From Salinicola aestuarinus (GTDB lineage: Bacteria > Pseudomonadota > Gammaproteobacteria > Pseudomonadales > Halomonadaceae), in contig NZ_PZJP01000004.1 of NCBI RefSeq assembly GCF_003206645.1, forward strand, positions 114,308 to 178,307: DNA of 64,000 nt. Reading direction: 5' to 3'. Each line of letters opens with the position of its first letter. Within the stretch, counting starts at the first letter, position 1. The notes under the pieces were generated by a model. The model was given only the letters and a program-made list of their open reading frames with translations, was not told the origin of the DNA and ran no database searches. A program made the translations under genes and the position numbers. Positions 26,514 through 40,634 of the stretch are shown here, piece after piece.

Positions 26514-27234
26514 GTCCCCGTCCCTTTCGTCCCCGCCTCTCACGTTCCTCTCTCTCCGTCCGGCGATTCGGACTGACGACAGCCGCGCCAATAATGACTG
26601 CGCTGACGACGCCTCACTCCGCTTTTTGTCGCCTGTCGACGTCGGCTTGCCCCTTTTGAGGTTATCCATCGCGCGCCTTTTGCCCTGTGGACAGTTTTTT
26701 TGGTGGAATCGGTCCGCGCCCGCACATGCCAGTGTCTGCAGCCGATTTCCCCATCTGTTGACCACTACGCTGACGAGGACCGTATGCATCGGTGGATAAC
26801 CCGTGCGGAATCAGGACTGTGGACAACAAGCGCTTTCATCCACAGGATCCAGACCGCTTGTCGTCAGCCTCGCCAGAGCTTTCAACTCCATCGAATAACA
26901 GCCCAAAAAGCTGAATTTCATTCGGTTTTTTGACATATCCACAGAAACTATCCACCCCAATAGTCATTACCATTACAGAACTTCTTTTATATTTTTCTTT
27001 TTATTTAATATTGGTACTGATGACTGGCTGAGACCCAAGGCGACCGAGTGTGGAAAACCCCTGACGGTTACCCACAGGACGTTTATACTGTTCGGCCCTT
27101 GCGATATCGGATCGAGTTGTCGACCCGCCCTGTCGCAGTGATCGCCGCCGGCCAAGGGCAGACCCTGGCGCCCCGACGATCGTCGAGATTCATTCGCTGT
27201 CGAACGCTTCGAAACGCGTTCAACGAGGTGAGAC
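26514..27234. other. Second origin-like spacer upstream of mnmG
   Basis: This gene-free stretch has a run of near-consensus DnaA boxes: 26686-26694 and 26791-26799 (minus), TTGTCCACA on the minus strand at 26818-26826, TCATCCACA at 26836-26844, ATATCCACA at 26935-26943 and TTACCCACA at 27068-27076. The tract 26976-27015 is almost entirely A/T. The position beside mnmG (gidA) is where E. coli has oriC. None of the boxes in the spacer is the exact TTATCCACA, but two exact copies lie inside mnmG (27719, 28316). It may be an accessory or relic origin, a DnaA titration site, or simply the mnmG promoter region. The mnmG promoter should be at the right end. Confidence 0.55.
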
Positions 27235-29130
27235 GTGGAGTACCCTGACCGTTTTGAGGTCATCGTTATCGGTGGCGGACATGCCGGCACCGAAGCCGCA
27301 CTGGCTGCCGCTCGCAGCGGTGCCAAGACCCTGCTGCTGACTCACAACATCGAGACGCTGGGCCAGATGTCCTGCAATCCGGCCATTGGCGGCATCGGCA
27401 AGAGTCATCTGGTCAAGGAGATCGATGCGCTCGGCGGTGCCATGGCAACGGCTACGGATCTCGCCGGCATCCAGTTCCGCGTGCTCAACTCCCGCAAGGG
27501 CCCGGCAGTTCGTGCCACTCGGGCCCAGGCGGATCGCGTTCGCTACAAGGCAGCCATCCGTCACCTGCTGGAAAATCAGCCCAATCTCACGCTGTTCCAG
27601 CAGGGCGTCGACGATTTGATCGTCGAGGGGGACACCGTCACCGGGGCGCTGACCCAGACCGGCATCCGCTTCATGGCGGACACCGTGGTGCTGTGCACAG
27701 GTACCTTCCTCGGTGGGGTTATCCACATCGGGCTGGACAACCATGCCGGTGGCCGTGCCGGCGATCCGCCTGCCAATGCCCTCGCTCAGCGACTTCGTGC
27801 CCTGCCGTTCCGGGTCGATCGGCTCAAGACCGGGACGCCGCCTCGGATCGATGCCAAGAGCGTGGATTTCTCTCAGCTCGAACGTCAGCCTGGGGATACG
27901 CCGCTGCCGGTGATGTCCTATCTCGGTTCCCGCGAACAGCATCCGCGGCAGGTCGACTGTTTCATCGCGCATACCAACGCCCGGACGCACGACATCATCT
28001 TCGCCAACCTCGATCGCTCACCGATGTACTCCGGTGTGATCGGGGGTGTCGGCCCGCGCTACTGCCCGTCGATCGAGGACAAGGTCCACCGGTTTGCGGA
28101 CAAGGCGAGCCACCAGATCTTCATCGAGCCCGAGGGCCTCGACACCCACGAGCTCTACCCCAACGGTATTTCGACCTCGCTGCCTTTTGACGTGCAGCTG
28201 CAGGTCGTGCGCTCGATCGCGGGGCTCGAGAACGCGACCATCACGCGTCCGGGCTACGCCATCGAGTACGATTTCTTCGATCCCAGGGATCTCAAGCACT
28301 CGCTGGAAACAAAATTTATCCACAACCTGTTTTTTGCCGGGCAGATCAACGGTACGACGGGGTATGAAGAAGCCGGGGCGCAAGGGCTTCTGGCCGGTAT
28401 CAACGCGGCCCGCCGCGCTCGTGGCGAAGCGGCCTGGTGGCCGCGTCGCGACGAAGCCTACCTCGGGGTGCTGGTGGATGATCTGATCAGCATGGGCACT
28501 CAGGAGCCCTACCGGATGTTCACCTCTCGTGCCGAATACCGGCTGCTGCTGCGCGAGGACAACGCCGATCTGCGCCTGACCCCGGTTGGCCGCGAGTTGG
28601 GACTCGTCGACGACGCACGTTTTGCGGCGTTCGAGGCCAAGCGCGAGCGCATCGAGCAGGAGAGCGAGCGTCTTCGGACGACCTGGGTTCAGCCCGGTTC
28701 GCCGGCCGCCGAGCAGCTGGCGGACACCCTCGGGCAGCCCTTGGCTCACGAGTACAACCTGATGGATCTGCTCAAGCGTCCGGAGCTTCGCTATGCCGAT
28801 GTGGCCTCGCTCAAGGGCGAGCCGGTCGATGACGAGACGGTCGCCGAGCAGGTGCAGATCGAAGCCAAGTACGCAGGCTATATCGCGCGCCAGTACGAGG
28901 AGATCGAGCGGCTGCGCCGCCACGAGTCGACCGCGCTGCCCGAGTCTATCGACTACGCCGCCGTCGACGGGCTCTCCCATGAAATCCGCCAGAAGCTTGC
29001 CGACGCGCGTCCGCAAACGCTGGGGCAGGCCGGGCGCATCTCCGGGGTAACACCGGCGGCGGTCTCGATTCTGCTGATCCACCTCAAGAAACGTCGCTTG
29101 CTCGACGACCGCCAGGCGATGAACGCATGA
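27235..29130 (+). CDS. mnmG: tRNA uridine-5-carboxymethylaminomethyl synthesis enzyme MnmG (GidA)
   Basis: This is the FAD-binding partner of MnmE in wobble-uridine modification. The 631-residue protein has the N-terminal dinucleotide-binding motif [21 protein letters not shown]. The family blocks [22 protein letters not shown] and [13 protein letters not shown] [11 protein letters not shown] follow, then the cysteine segment RYCPSIEDK and [17 protein letters not shown]. The C-terminal helical tail ends in a segment binding MnmE and tRNA. The start GTG 27235 has GAGG upstream. rsmG overlaps its end by four bases (ATGA). It is separated from mnmE by 21 kb here. Two exact DnaA boxes lie in the coding sequence. 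Confidence 0.97.
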   Translation: MEYPDRFEVIVIGGGHAGTEAALAAARSGAKTLLLTHNIETLGQMSCNPAIGGIGKSHLVKEIDALGGAMATATDLAGIQFRVLNSRKGPAVRATRAQADRVRYKAAIRHLLENQPNLTLFQQGVDDLIVEGDTVTGALTQTGIRFMADTVVLCTGTFLGGVIHIGLDNHAGGRAGDPPANALAQRLRALPFRVDRLKTGTPPRIDAKSVDFSQLERQPGDTPLPVMSYLGSREQHPRQVDCFIAHTNARTHDIIFANLDRSPMYSGVIGGVGPRYCPSIEDKVHRFADKASHQIFIEPEGLDTHELYPNGISTSLPFDVQLQVVRSIAGLENATITRPGYAIEYDFFDPRDLKHSLETKFIHNLFFAGQINGTTGYEEAGAQGLLAGINAARRARGEAAWWPRRDEAYLGVLVDDLISMGTQEPYRMFTSRAEYRLLLREDNADLRLTPVGRELGLVDDARFAAFEAKRERIEQESERLRTTWVQPGSPAAEQLADTLGQPLAHEYNLMDLLKRPELRYADVASLKGEPVDDETVAEQVQIEAKYAGYIARQYEEIERLRRHESTALPESIDYAAVDGLSHEIRQKLADARPQTLGQAGRISGVTPAAVSILLIHLKKRRLLDDRQAMNA

Positions 29131-29759
29131 CCCCGGCCTGTGAAAGCCTGCTGGACCGTGGCCTCGCCGCGCTCGATATCGCTGTCGACAGCACCCAGCG
29201 CCAGCGCCTGCTGGCGCTTCTGGCGCTGTTGCACAAGTGGAATCGCGCCTATAACCTCACCGCAGTGCGTGACCCCGAGGCGATGGTTTCGCGGCATCTG
29301 CTCGACAGCGCCAGCGCCGCGGCATCGGTCCACGGCCCGACGCTACTGGATGTCGGCGCCGGGCCCGGCTTTCCCGGACTGGTGCTGGCCATCCTTGATC
29401 CCTCGCTCACCGTCACGCTGCTCGACAGCAACGGCAAGAAGGTTCGCTTTCAGCGCCAGGCCGTGATGGAGCTCGGGCTCGACAACGTGCATTGTGCGCA
29501 GACCCGGGTGGAGGCATTCGAGGGCACCTTCGATCAGATCATTTCGCGAGCCTTCGCCTCGCTGGGCGATTTCGTCACCCTGACGCGGCCGTTACTGTCA
29601 GCCGGTGGCGAGTGGCTTGCCATGAAAGGCGCGCTGGACACGCAGGAGCGTGACGGATTGCCGGCGGATGTGCGCATCCGACAGCAGCGTACGCTCGAGG
29701 TACCGGGGTTGGACGGCGCCGAGCGCCAACTGCTGACGCTCGCCACCGCGGCGGCCTAA
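29127..29759 (+). CDS. rsmG: 16S rRNA (guanine-527-N7)-methyltransferase
   Basis: RsmG (GidB) methylates G527 of 16S rRNA. The 210-residue SAM-dependent enzyme has the N-terminal [25 protein letters not shown] block, the SAM motif [27 protein letters not shown], and the late RAFASLGDF segment, all typical. It overlaps mnmG by four bases (ATGA), so is translationally coupled, and lies upstream of parA in the classical mnmG-rsmG-parA-parB order. Confidence 0.97.
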   Translation: MTPACESLLDRGLAALDIAVDSTQRQRLLALLALLHKWNRAYNLTAVRDPEAMVSRHLLDSASAAASVHGPTLLDVGAGPGFPGLVLAILDPSLTVTLLDSNGKKVRFQRQAVMELGLDNVHCAQTRVEAFEGTFDQIISRAFASLGDFVTLTRPLLSAGGEWLAMKGALDTQERDGLPADVRIRQQRTLEVPGLDGAERQLLTLATAAA

Positions 29760-29846
29760 GCACCAACACTATCGATATGGCCGACGGCCACAGCGGCAGG
29801 TTCAGCGACGATCTCCGCGATCCAGTTTCGACCTAGGGAGTCGCCA

Positions 29847-30614
29847 GTGACCAGAATCATCGCCCTGACCAACCAGAAAGGCGGCGTGGGCAAGACCACC
29901 ACGGCAGTCAACCTCGCCGCCTGTCTGGCAGCACTGGATCGCCGGGTGCTGCTGGTGGATCTCGATCCCCAGGGGCATGCCACCATGGGCAGCGGTGTCG
30001 ACAAGCACGCGCTCGATTCCAGCGTGCTCGAGGTCCTGCTGGGTGAGCGCACGGCCAGCGAGACGATCGTCGACTGTGCGGTCGCCGGCTACGCGCTGCT
30101 GCCGGGCAACGGCGATCTGACCGCTGCCGAAGTCGACCTGCTTTCCCGTGACGGGCGCGAACGCGTCCTGCAGTCGGCGATCCAGAGCGTCGCCGTGGAT
30201 TACGACGTGGTGGTGATCGACTGTCCTCCCTCGCTCAACATGCTGACCGTCAACGCATTGACCGCGGCCCACGGTGTGCTGATTCCGGTTCAGTGCGAGT
30301 TCTACGCCCTGGAAGGCCTCTCCGCGCTGCTCGATACCGTCGAGCAGATCCAGGAGAGCGTGAATCCGACGCTCGAGATCTTCGGCATCGTTCGCACCAT
30401 GTTCGACTCGCGCAACAGTCTGACCCGCGATGTCAGCAAGCAGTTGGGGCAGTACTTCGGCGAGGCGTTGCTCAAGACCACCATCCCGCGTAACGTGCGC
30501 GTCGCCGAGGCGCCGAGCCACGGCGTACCGGTCACCAAGTATGCCCGTTTGTCTCGTGGCAGCCAGGCGCACCGCGTACTGGCCAAGGAGTTGATTCGCC
30601 GTCTCGAGCTCTGA
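29847..30614 (+). CDS. parA: Chromosome partitioning ATPase ParA (Soj)
   Basis: ParA is the Walker-type ATPase that moves ParB-parS complexes and so segregates the origin. The 255-residue protein starts with IIALTNQKGGVGKTTTAVNLAA (deviant Walker A with the signature lysine). It has LLVDLDPQGHATMGSGVD, VVIDCPPSLNMLTVNAL, and PVQCEFYALEGLSALLDTV. This is the chromosomal, short type without an N-terminal regulatory domain. The start is GTG 29847 with AGGGAG. It precedes parB by 95 bases. Confidence 0.97.
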   Translation: MTRIIALTNQKGGVGKTTTAVNLAACLAALDRRVLLVDLDPQGHATMGSGVDKHALDSSVLEVLLGERTASETIVDCAVAGYALLPGNGDLTAAEVDLLSRDGRERVLQSAIQSVAVDYDVVVIDCPPSLNMLTVNALTAAHGVLIPVQCEFYALEGLSALLDTVEQIQESVNPTLEIFGIVRTMFDSRNSLTRDVSKQLGQYFGEALLKTTIPRNVRVAEAPSHGVPVTKYARLSRGSQAHRVLAKELIRRLEL

Positions 30615-30709
30615 CGCTCGACCGACGACTCGTTAACGACGCTTCGATCCGCACGGTCGAAGCGTTCGCGTTTCATCAACCAGACAACGATCGCTGCGAG
30701 GAATAAGTC

Positions 30710-31639
30710 ATGACGACGCGTAAACGCCCTCTGGGACGCGGTCTCGATGCCCTGATCGGTTCTAGCGCTCGTCGCCGCGATACGCTGTCGCCGGGCGATG
30801 CCTCAGCGACGCCCGATGCCGAGCCTGCCACGCAGAGCGCGCAGGCGCCTGTCGCCGAGGCGCCTGGCGATCGCCTGGCGTACCTACCGCTGCGCCAGCT
30901 GAGTCGTGGCAAGTATCAGCCTCGTCGTGACATTCAGCCCGAAGCGCTCGAGGAACTCGCCGACTCGATTCGCGCGCAGGGCGTCATGCAGCCGATCGTG
31001 GTGCGCCAGACCGGCAAGGACCGCTACGAAATCATCGCCGGTGAGCGCCGCTGGCGCGCGTCGCAGCTCGCCGAGTGCGAGACCATCCCCGCGGTGGTGC
31101 GAGAGGTCAGCGATGAAGTGGCGCTGGCGTTGGCGCTGATCGAGAACATTCAGCGCGAGAACCTCAATCCGGTCGAAGAGGCCATGGCGCTCAAGCGTCT
31201 GCTCGAAGAGTTCGAGCTGACGCAGCAGCAGGTCGCGGACGCCGTGGGCCGCTCGCGGGCCCAGGTTGCCAATCTGCTACGACTGCTGGCGCTCGATCCT
31301 CACGTGCAGACGCTGCTGGAGCGCGGGGATCTCGACATGGGCCACGCCCGTGCGCTGCTCGTGCTGCCCGCCGCCAAACAGCGCCACGCGGCCCACGAGG
31401 TTGTGGCGCGCGATCTCACGGTACGCCAGACGGAAGCGCTGGTGAAACAGATCACCAGCGGCGAGACAAAGCGAGATGACAAGCGCCAGCCCGCGGACGT
31501 CGGACGGCTCGAGAACCGCCTTGCCGATCTGCTCGGGGCGCCGGTCAAGATTCACCACAACAGCTCCGGCAAGGGACGTGTGACTATCCGCTACACCAGT
31601 CTCGACGAATTGGATGGTATCCTCGGGCACATTCGCTGA
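30710..31639 (+). CDS. parB: Chromosome partitioning protein ParB (Spo0J)
   Basis: ParB is the centromere-binding CTP-dependent clamp that loads at parS sites near the origin. The 309-residue protein has RPLGRGLDALIG at the N-terminus and a low-complexity Ala/Pro/Ser spacer (about 20-55). The CTP-binding/ParB domain contains QPRRDIQPEALEELADSI, QPIVVRQ, GERRWRA and ENIQRENLNPVEEA. A helix-turn-helix (QQQVADAVGRSRAQVANLLRLL) and a C-terminal dimerisation domain follow. Ribosome-binding bases GCGAGGA lie before the ATG. By eye I found no parS-like sequence with both GTT and AAC flanks around CACGTG in the window. Confidence 0.97.
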   Translation: MTTRKRPLGRGLDALIGSSARRRDTLSPGDASATPDAEPATQSAQAPVAEAPGDRLAYLPLRQLSRGKYQPRRDIQPEALEELADSIRAQGVMQPIVVRQTGKDRYEIIAGERRWRASQLAECETIPAVVREVSDEVALALALIENIQRENLNPVEEAMALKRLLEEFELTQQQVADAVGRSRAQVANLLRLLALDPHVQTLLERGDLDMGHARALLVLPAAKQRHAAHEVVARDLTVRQTEALVKQITSGETKRDDKRQPADVGRLENRLADLLGAPVKIHHNSSGKGRVTIRYTSLDELDGILGHIR

Positions 31640-31733
31640 GTGCGATGGGCAAAGTGTTTAGCGGGTTAATGGAAAATACGCACTTTTCACGCGCTGTTTT
31701 CCCACAAGATGCCTCAGATCGGTGCAGGTCCGG

Positions 31734-31762
31734 TTGAAGCAGCATGACCGCTTCTCTATAAT
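31734..31762 (+). promoter_or_regulatory. Sigma-70 promoter of the ATP synthase operon
   Basis: TTGAAG (31734-31739) and TATAAT (31757-31762) are separated by exactly 17 bases, 76 bases before atpI and after the parB stop. The -10 is perfect and the -35 matches at four of six positions. It is the best promoter match I noticed in the window. Confidence 0.7.
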
Positions 31763-31837
31763 CCGCCGAGATTTATCGGCTCACGCCGAGCATGACGACA
31801 ACAACACGTATTCAGGATCCGAGGCGAGACCGACGCC

Positions 31838-32248
31838 ATGCAACCAGCGGCACCGGCCAAGCTACCCCGACCGCGAATTGCGGCACTGATTCTGATGCAA
31901 ACCGGCGTCGTGGCAGGGCTGTCACTGATCGCTGGCGTTATCGCGGGTTTGGGCCCGGCATTTTCCGTACTGACTGGCGGACTCGTCGCCGCCGTGCCCA
32001 CAGCCTTCTTTGCCTGGCGCGCCTTCCGCTACCAAGGGGCGGCGCAGGCCAGAAACATCGTCAACAGCTTCTATAAAGCCGAGGCCGGCAAGTTCGGTTT
32101 GACGGCGGCATCGTTCACGCTGGTATTCGTGGTGGTGCCCCCCTCAAACCCCGCTTTCTTCTTTGGCGCATATGTCGTGACACTGCTGGTGCAGTGGCTA
32201 GGGCCGTGGCTCCTGAGTCGTCCGTCACGCATTCAAACTCGAGGCTGA
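31838..32248 (+). CDS. atpI: ATP synthase subunit I (assembly factor)
   Basis: AtpI is a small membrane protein that helps assemble the c-ring of the F1Fo complex. The product has 136 residues and four hydrophobic helices (about 15-35, 38-60, 80-100 and 105-125). It begins with a proline/alanine-rich tail, then ALILMQTGVVAGLSLIAG. The middle GPAFSVLTGGLVAAVPTAFFAWRAF is typical for the family. It is the first gene of the operon and ends only three bases before atpB. The family is poorly conserved, so identification rests partly on position. Confidence 0.92.
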   Translation: MQPAAPAKLPRPRIAALILMQTGVVAGLSLIAGVIAGLGPAFSVLTGGLVAAVPTAFFAWRAFRYQGAAQARNIVNSFYKAEAGKFGLTAASFTLVFVVVPPSNPAFFFGAYVVTLLVQWLGPWLLSRPSRIQTRG

Positions 32249-33118
<870 letters not shown>

Positions 33119-33176
33119 GACGCGTTCCCTTCAACCCCTAACCCTTGTAAAACTCGACCGAGCACGACTCGACTGA

Positions 33177-33440
<264 letters not shown>

Positions 33441-33508
33441 CGCCACCGTTCTGGCCGATAGGGCCCCGGTGACTCTAACCCCAAACTTGTGACGCGAGAG
33501 GTGCTGGC

Positions 33509-33979
33509 GTGAATCTGAACCTTACACTGATTGGTCAGGCCATTGCCTTTGCGGTCTTCGTCTGGTTCTGCATGAAGTATGTATGGCCGCCGGTCATGCA
33601 GGCGCTGCAGGAACGACAAAAGAAGATTGCCGACGGTCTTGATGCCGCTAGCCGTGCGACCCGTGATCTCGAAGTGGCCCAGGAAAAGGCCGAAGAGACC
33701 CTGCGGGAAAGCAAAGAGCAGGCGCAGCAGATCCTCGAACAGGCGAATAAGCGAGCCAATCAGATCGTCGAAGAAGCCCGCGACAATGCGCGGGTGGAAG
33801 GCGAGCGCATCATCGAAAGCGCTCGCAGCGAAATCGATCAGGAGATCAACCGCGCGAAGGAAGAGCTGCGTTCCCAGGTCGCTCTGCTGGCCGTGGCCGG
33901 CGCCGAGCGAATCCTGGAGTCCTCCATCGACGAGTCGAAGCATCGTGAACTCGTCGACAAGCTCGCTGCCGAGCTCTAA
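33509..33979 (+). CDS. atpF: ATP synthase Fo subunit b
   Basis: This peripheral-stalk subunit has 156 residues: one N-terminal membrane helix (about 5-25, [23 protein letters not shown]) and a long, charged, coiled-coil helix dimerising in the cytoplasm (about 30-140), rich in Glu, Gln and Arg. The start is GTG at 33509 with GAGAGG upstream. It ends 11 bases before atpH. Length and layout match E. coli subunit b (156). Confidence 0.96.
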   Translation: MNLNLTLIGQAIAFAVFVWFCMKYVWPPVMQALQERQKKIADGLDAASRATRDLEVAQEKAEETLRESKEQAQQILEQANKRANQIVEEARDNARVEGERIIESARSEIDQEINRAKEELRSQVALLAVAGAERILESSIDESKHRELVDKLAAEL

Positions 33980-33990
33980 GGAGGCGCACC

Positions 33991-34533
33991 ATGGCTGAAT
34001 CGTCTACCGTCGCTCGACCCTACGCCAAGGCGGCGTTCGAGTTCGCGCGCGATCATCAGGCGCTACAAGCGTGGTCGCAGAGTCTGTCGCTGGCTGCCCA
34101 GGTAGCCGGCAACAGCGAGGTTGGAGAGCGTGTCTTGAACAATCCTCGGCTGACGGCCGAAGAGAAGACACGGCTGCTACTGGACATCTGTGGCGAGGAA
34201 TCCTTTGACGAGGGCGTGAGCAATTTTCTGCGCCTGGTCGGTGACAAGGGGCGTCTCGCCGCGCTGCCGGACATTCTCGACGAGTTCGAGAGTCTGCGCG
34301 CCCAGGAAGAGAGGCGGGTCGATGTCACTATCGTTTCCGCCTACGAACTGGACGATGGGCAGCAGAACGTCCTCGCCGAAGCTCTGAAAAAGCGTCTGAA
34401 TCGTGAAATCTCCATTACCACTCAAGTGGACCGCGAGCTGCTAGGCGGCGTGATCCTGCGTACCGGCGATACCGTCATCGACGGCTCGGTACGCGGTCGA
34501 TTGCAGCGTCTGCGCGAAGCGCTCACCGCTTGA
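33991..34533 (+). CDS. atpH: ATP synthase F1 subunit delta
   Basis: This subunit connects the F1 head to the b-subunit stalk. The 180-residue protein starts with the conserved [12 protein letters not shown], has [17 protein letters not shown] in the middle, and ends with [28 protein letters not shown], the family's C-terminal signature. AAGGAGG precedes the ATG, and atpA follows after 16 bases. Confidence 0.97.
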   Translation: MAESSTVARPYAKAAFEFARDHQALQAWSQSLSLAAQVAGNSEVGERVLNNPRLTAEEKTRLLLDICGEESFDEGVSNFLRLVGDKGRLAALPDILDEFESLRAQEERRVDVTIVSAYELDDGQQNVLAEALKKRLNREISITTQVDRELLGGVILRTGDTVIDGSVRGRLQRLREALTA

Positions 34534-34549
34534 GTTCGAGGGACATGGC

Positions 34550-36094
34550 ATGCAGCAACTGAATCCTTCCGAGATCAGCGACATCATCAAGCAGCGTATC
34601 GAAAAGCTGGATGTCGCCTCCGAAGCCCGTAATCAGGGCACCGTCGTCAGCGTCGCTGACGGCATCGTTCGTATCCACGGCCTGGCCGACGCGATGCTGG
34701 GCGAGATGATCGAGTTCCCCGGTGGCGTCTTCGGGATGGCGCTCAACCTCGAGCGCGATAGCGTTGGCGCCGTGGTACTCGGCGACTACCTCGAGCTCGA
34801 AGAGGGCATGACCGCGCAGTGCACCGGTCGCATCCTCGAAGTGCCGGTGGGCCCCGAACTGATCGGTCGTGTGGTCGACGCACTCGGCAACCCGATCGAC
34901 GGCAAGGGCGACATCGACACCAAGATGACCGACGCGATCGAAAAGGTGGCGCCGGGCGTCATCACGCGTCAGTCCGTCGATCAGCCGGTGCAGACCGGTC
35001 TCAAGTCGATCGACGCGATGGTGCCGATCGGCCGCGGTCAGCGCGAGCTGATCATCGGTGACCGCCAGATCGGTAAGTCCGCCGTGGCGATCGACGCGAT
35101 CATCAACCAGAAAGATACCGGCATCACCTGTATCTACGTCGCGATCGGTCAGAAGCAGTCGACCATCGCCAACGTGGTGCGCAAGCTCGAAGAGCACGGC
35201 GCGATGGATCACACCATCGTGGTCGCCGCCGGCGCTGCCGACCCGGCCGCCATGCAGTATCTGGCGCCGTATGCCGGTTGCACCATGGGCGAATACTTCC
35301 GTGACCGTGGCGAAGACGCGCTGATCGTCTACGACGACCTCTCCAAGCAGGCCGTCGCCTACCGTCAGATCTCGCTGCTGCTGCGTCGCCCGCCGGGCCG
35401 TGAAGCCTATCCGGGTGATGTCTTCTATCTCCACTCGCGTCTGCTCGAGCGCGCCGCGCGCGTCAACGCCGACTACGTCGAGAAGTTGACCAACGGCGAA
35501 GTGAAGGGCAAGACCGGCTCGCTGACCGCACTGCCGATCATCGAGACTCAGGGCGGCGACGTCTCCGCGTTCGTGCCGACCAACGTGATCTCGATCACCG
35601 ACGGTCAGATCTTCCTCGAGACGGGGCTGTTCAACTCTGGTATTCGTCCGGCGATCAACGCAGGCCTCTCGGTCTCGCGTGTCGGTGGCTCGGCGCAGAC
35701 CAAGATCATCAAGAAGCTGGGTGGCGGCGTGCGTCTGGCACTCGCGCAGTATCGCGAGCTGGCGGCGTTCTCGCAGTTCGCCTCCGATCTCGACGAAGCG
35801 ACTCGCAAGCAGCTCGAGCACGGCCAGCGCGTGACCGAGCTGATGAAGCAGAAGCAGTACTCGCCGATGTCCGTGGCTCAGATGGCGCTCACGCTCTACG
35901 CCGCCAACGAAGGCTTCCTGGACGACGTGCCGGTCGACAAGGTACTGGACTTCGAGCGCGCGCTGCAGGACTACATGAAGTCCGAGCACGCCGACCTGCT
36001 CGACAAGATCAACTCAAGCGGCGGCTACGACGACGAGATCCAGAAAGGTCTCAAGTCGGGTCTCGAGTCGTTCAAGTCCACTCAGACCTGGTAA
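34550..36094 (+). CDS. atpA: ATP synthase F1 subunit alpha
   Basis: This is the non-catalytic nucleotide-binding subunit of the F1 hexamer. The 514-residue protein begins [17 protein letters not shown] and has the P-loop [15 protein letters not shown]. It also has the conserved [29 protein letters not shown] [13 protein letters not shown], and [18 protein letters not shown] with the arginine finger region. The length is one residue from E. coli alpha (513). It is followed by a 74-base spacer before atpG that contains GC-rich inverted sequence. Confidence 0.98.
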   Translation: MQQLNPSEISDIIKQRIEKLDVASEARNQGTVVSVADGIVRIHGLADAMLGEMIEFPGGVFGMALNLERDSVGAVVLGDYLELEEGMTAQCTGRILEVPVGPELIGRVVDALGNPIDGKGDIDTKMTDAIEKVAPGVITRQSVDQPVQTGLKSIDAMVPIGRGQRELIIGDRQIGKSAVAIDAIINQKDTGITCIYVAIGQKQSTIANVVRKLEEHGAMDHTIVVAAGAADPAAMQYLAPYAGCTMGEYFRDRGEDALIVYDDLSKQAVAYRQISLLLRRPPGREAYPGDVFYLHSRLLERAARVNADYVEKLTNGEVKGKTGSLTALPIIETQGGDVSAFVPTNVISITDGQIFLETGLFNSGIRPAINAGLSVSRVGGSAQTKIIKKLGGGVRLALAQYRELAAFSQFASDLDEATRKQLEHGQRVTELMKQKQYSPMSVAQMALTLYAANEGFLDDVPVDKVLDFERALQDYMKSEHADLLDKINSSGGYDDEIQKGLKSGLESFKSTQTW

Positions 36095-36168
36095 GCGGCG
36101 CGGCCCGGATATCCCCGGATACCCGGGCCGCCCCGGCCAGCTGAGCGACAGGAATCAGGTGATCCGCG

Positions 36169-38507
<2,339 letters not shown>

Positions 38508-38534
38508 GCCTGCAGACTCCCGGGAGATATCGCT

Positions 38535-38960
38535 ATGGCCACATTTCAGTGTGACATCGTCAGTGCCGAGAAGGAGATCTTCTCGGGCAGCGTCGAGCAG
38601 CTAACCGCTGCCGGCGTGGCCGGCGATCTGGGTATCCTGCGCGGTCACGCGCCACTACTGACCGAGCTCAAGCCCGGTCCGGTGCGCGTGGTTCAGGAAA
38701 ACGGTGAAGAAGAGCTCTACTACGTCACCGGCGGCTTCCTCGAAGTGCAGCCGGAACTGGTCTCGGTACTGGCGGACACCGCCACCCGAGCCAGTGACCT
38801 GGACGAAGCGGAAGCCGAGCAGGCCCGTCAGCATGCGCTGGCCTCGCTCAACGAGAAGCAGTCCGAGCTCGACTACACCCGTGCCGCGGCAGAGCTTGCC
38901 GAAGCCACCGCCCAGCTGCGGACGCTACAGCAGCTACGTCGCAAGGGCGGCCGCGGCTGA
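38535..38960 (+). CDS. atpC: ATP synthase F1 subunit epsilon
   Basis: This rotor subunit inhibits ATP hydrolysis. The 141-residue protein has the beta-sandwich domain (about 1-85), with [15 protein letters not shown] and [19 protein letters not shown]. The two C-terminal helices (about 90-138) are rich in Ala, Glu and Gln. It is the last gene of the atp operon and is followed by a strong terminator. Confidence 0.97.
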   Translation: MATFQCDIVSAEKEIFSGSVEQLTAAGVAGDLGILRGHAPLLTELKPGPVRVVQENGEEELYYVTGGFLEVQPELVSVLADTATRASDLDEAEAEQARQHALASLNEKQSELDYTRAAAELAEATAQLRTLQQLRRKGGRG

Positions 38961-39011
38961 CGCACGTCTTCGACGGTCGCCAGCGGTTGCGGCGTTCGGC
39001 AGGACCCGATC

Positions 39012-39038
39012 AAGGCGGCTCTTAGGAGCCGCCTTTTT
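39012..39038 (+). terminator. Intrinsic terminator of the ATP synthase operon
   Basis: AAGGCGGCTC pairs perfectly with GAGCCGCCTT around a TTAG loop, running into TTTTT, 51 bases after the atpC stop. This is a textbook Rho-independent terminator. Confidence 0.95.
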
Positions 39039-39187
39039 CATGCACGTCTATCTCACGCGGTGGCCCGGTGGCCGACTGTTCGCCGGCACCGCGTCACGTT
39101 AGGCTCTGCCTCTTGCGAACGCTCTTCCGTGAAGCACTGCCTCGGTGCGAGCGCTAACTCTCAACGTTCGACTCAAGGACCCCCGTC

Positions 39188-40567
39188 ATGTCACTGGACG
39201 TCGTCATCCTGGCCGCCGGCCAGGGAACCCGTATGCGCTCCAAGACCCCCAAAGTGCTGCATCCGCTCGCCGGACGCCCCCTGGTTCGTCATGTCGTCGA
39301 TACGGCGCTGTCGCTGGATGACGCCCACGTCCACGTGGTCATTGGTCACGGCGGCGATAGCGTACGCGATGCGCTGGCTATGGCGGACGGTGGCTCGGCG
39401 CTGTCGTTCTGCGAGCAGCGTGAACAGAAGGGCACCGGCCACGCCGTGGCGCAGACGCTCGGCGGGCTTGGCGATGACAAGGTGCTGGTGCTCTACGGCG
39501 ACGTGCCGCTGATTCAGACCCGAACCCTGCAGACGCTGCTCGATCAGGTGGACGAGCAGCACATGGCGCTGCTGACGGTGACGCTGGAGGATCCCACCGG
39601 CTATGGCCGGATCGTTCGCGACGACAGGCAGGCGGTCACCGCCATCGTCGAGCACAAGGATGCCGATGCCGCGCAACGCGATATCCGCGAGTGCAATACC
39701 GGCATCATGGCGATGACCAGCGCCCAGCTGACACGCTGGTTGCCCGCGCTCTCGTCCGACAACGCCCAGGCCGAGTATTACCTCACCGATGTGATCGCCA
39801 TGGCCGCGGCGGATGGCGTCGAGGTCAGGGCGAGCCAGCCGAGCTCGCCCGTCGAGGTGGAGGGGGTCAATGACCGCCGTCAGCTCGCGGCGCTCGAACG
39901 CGCCTACCAGCGGCGCCAAGCGGAGCACCTGATGAGCGCCGGGGTTGGCCTCGCCGACCCGGCACGCTTCGATCTGCGCGGTGACGTGACCGTGGGCCGC
40001 GACATCCACATCGACATCAACGTCATCCTGGAGGGCCAGGTAACCCTCGAGGATGACGTGGTTATCGGCCCGAACTGCGTGATCAAGGACAGCGTCATCC
40101 GGCGTGGCGCGGTGATCAAGGCCAACAGCCACCTCGAGGGGGTCGAGATGGGCGAAGAGAGCGACTGTGGTCCCTTTGCCCGGTTGCGTCCGGGGACTCG
40201 GCTCGGCGCGCGGGCGCACGTGGGCAACTTCGTCGAGACCAAGAACGCTCGCCTCGCCGACGGCGTCAAGGCGGGCCACCTCACCTATCTGGGAGATGCC
40301 GAGATCGGCGCCGGCACCAATGTCGGCGCCGGCACCATCACCTGCAACTATGACGGCGCCAACAAGCACCGCACGCAGATCGGCGAGAACGTCTTCGTCG
40401 GCTCTAACAGCTCGCTGGTCGCCCCGGTCACCATCGGCAATGGCGCGACTATCGCCGCGGGTTCGACGATCACGCGTGAAGTGGAGGAGGATGAACTGGC
40501 GATTGGGCGGAGTCGTCAGGTCGTCAAGCAGGGCTGGCAGCGGCCGGTAAAAAATCCCGATTCCTGA
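39188..40567 (+). CDS. glmU: Bifunctional UDP-GlcNAc pyrophosphorylase / GlcN-1-P acetyltransferase
   Basis: GlmU makes UDP-N-acetylglucosamine, a precursor of peptidoglycan and LPS, from the product of the GlmS pathway. The 459-residue protein has the uridyltransferase domain (about 1-230) with [26 protein letters not shown] and GDVPLI. The C-terminal left-handed beta-helix of hexapeptide repeats (about 250-450) contains [22 protein letters not shown] and [17 protein letters not shown], the catalytic histidine region. Ribosome-binding bases AAGGA precede the ATG. It lies beyond the atp terminator, so it needs its own promoter. glmS is about 5 kb further on. Confidence 0.97.
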   Translation: MSLDVVILAAGQGTRMRSKTPKVLHPLAGRPLVRHVVDTALSLDDAHVHVVIGHGGDSVRDALAMADGGSALSFCEQREQKGTGHAVAQTLGGLGDDKVLVLYGDVPLIQTRTLQTLLDQVDEQHMALLTVTLEDPTGYGRIVRDDRQAVTAIVEHKDADAAQRDIRECNTGIMAMTSAQLTRWLPALSSDNAQAEYYLTDVIAMAAADGVEVRASQPSSPVEVEGVNDRRQLAALERAYQRRQAEHLMSAGVGLADPARFDLRGDVTVGRDIHIDINVILEGQVTLEDDVVIGPNCVIKDSVIRRGAVIKANSHLEGVEMGEESDCGPFARLRPGTRLGARAHVGNFVETKNARLADGVKAGHLTYLGDAEIGAGTNVGAGTITCNYDGANKHRTQIGENVFVGSNSSLVAPVTIGNGATIAAGSTITREVEEDELAIGRSRQVVKQGWQRPVKNPDS

Positions 40568-40634
40568 TTAGTTGTTGCGACGACGGTTACAGGCCATGTG
40601 GCCCCATCGGACGAATTTCGCGTGTCAAATGAGG

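Noticed and set aside
30710..31639. parS sites near parA/parB
   Set aside because: I looked at the CACGTG cores in the window by eye and none has the GTT/AAC flanks of the parS consensus. A pattern search of the genome is needed to place them.
34523..35989. A 488-codon minus-strand frame over atpA, with similar long frames over atpG, atpD and glmU
   Set aside because: These are antisense artefacts of high-GC codon usage in strongly conserved genes.
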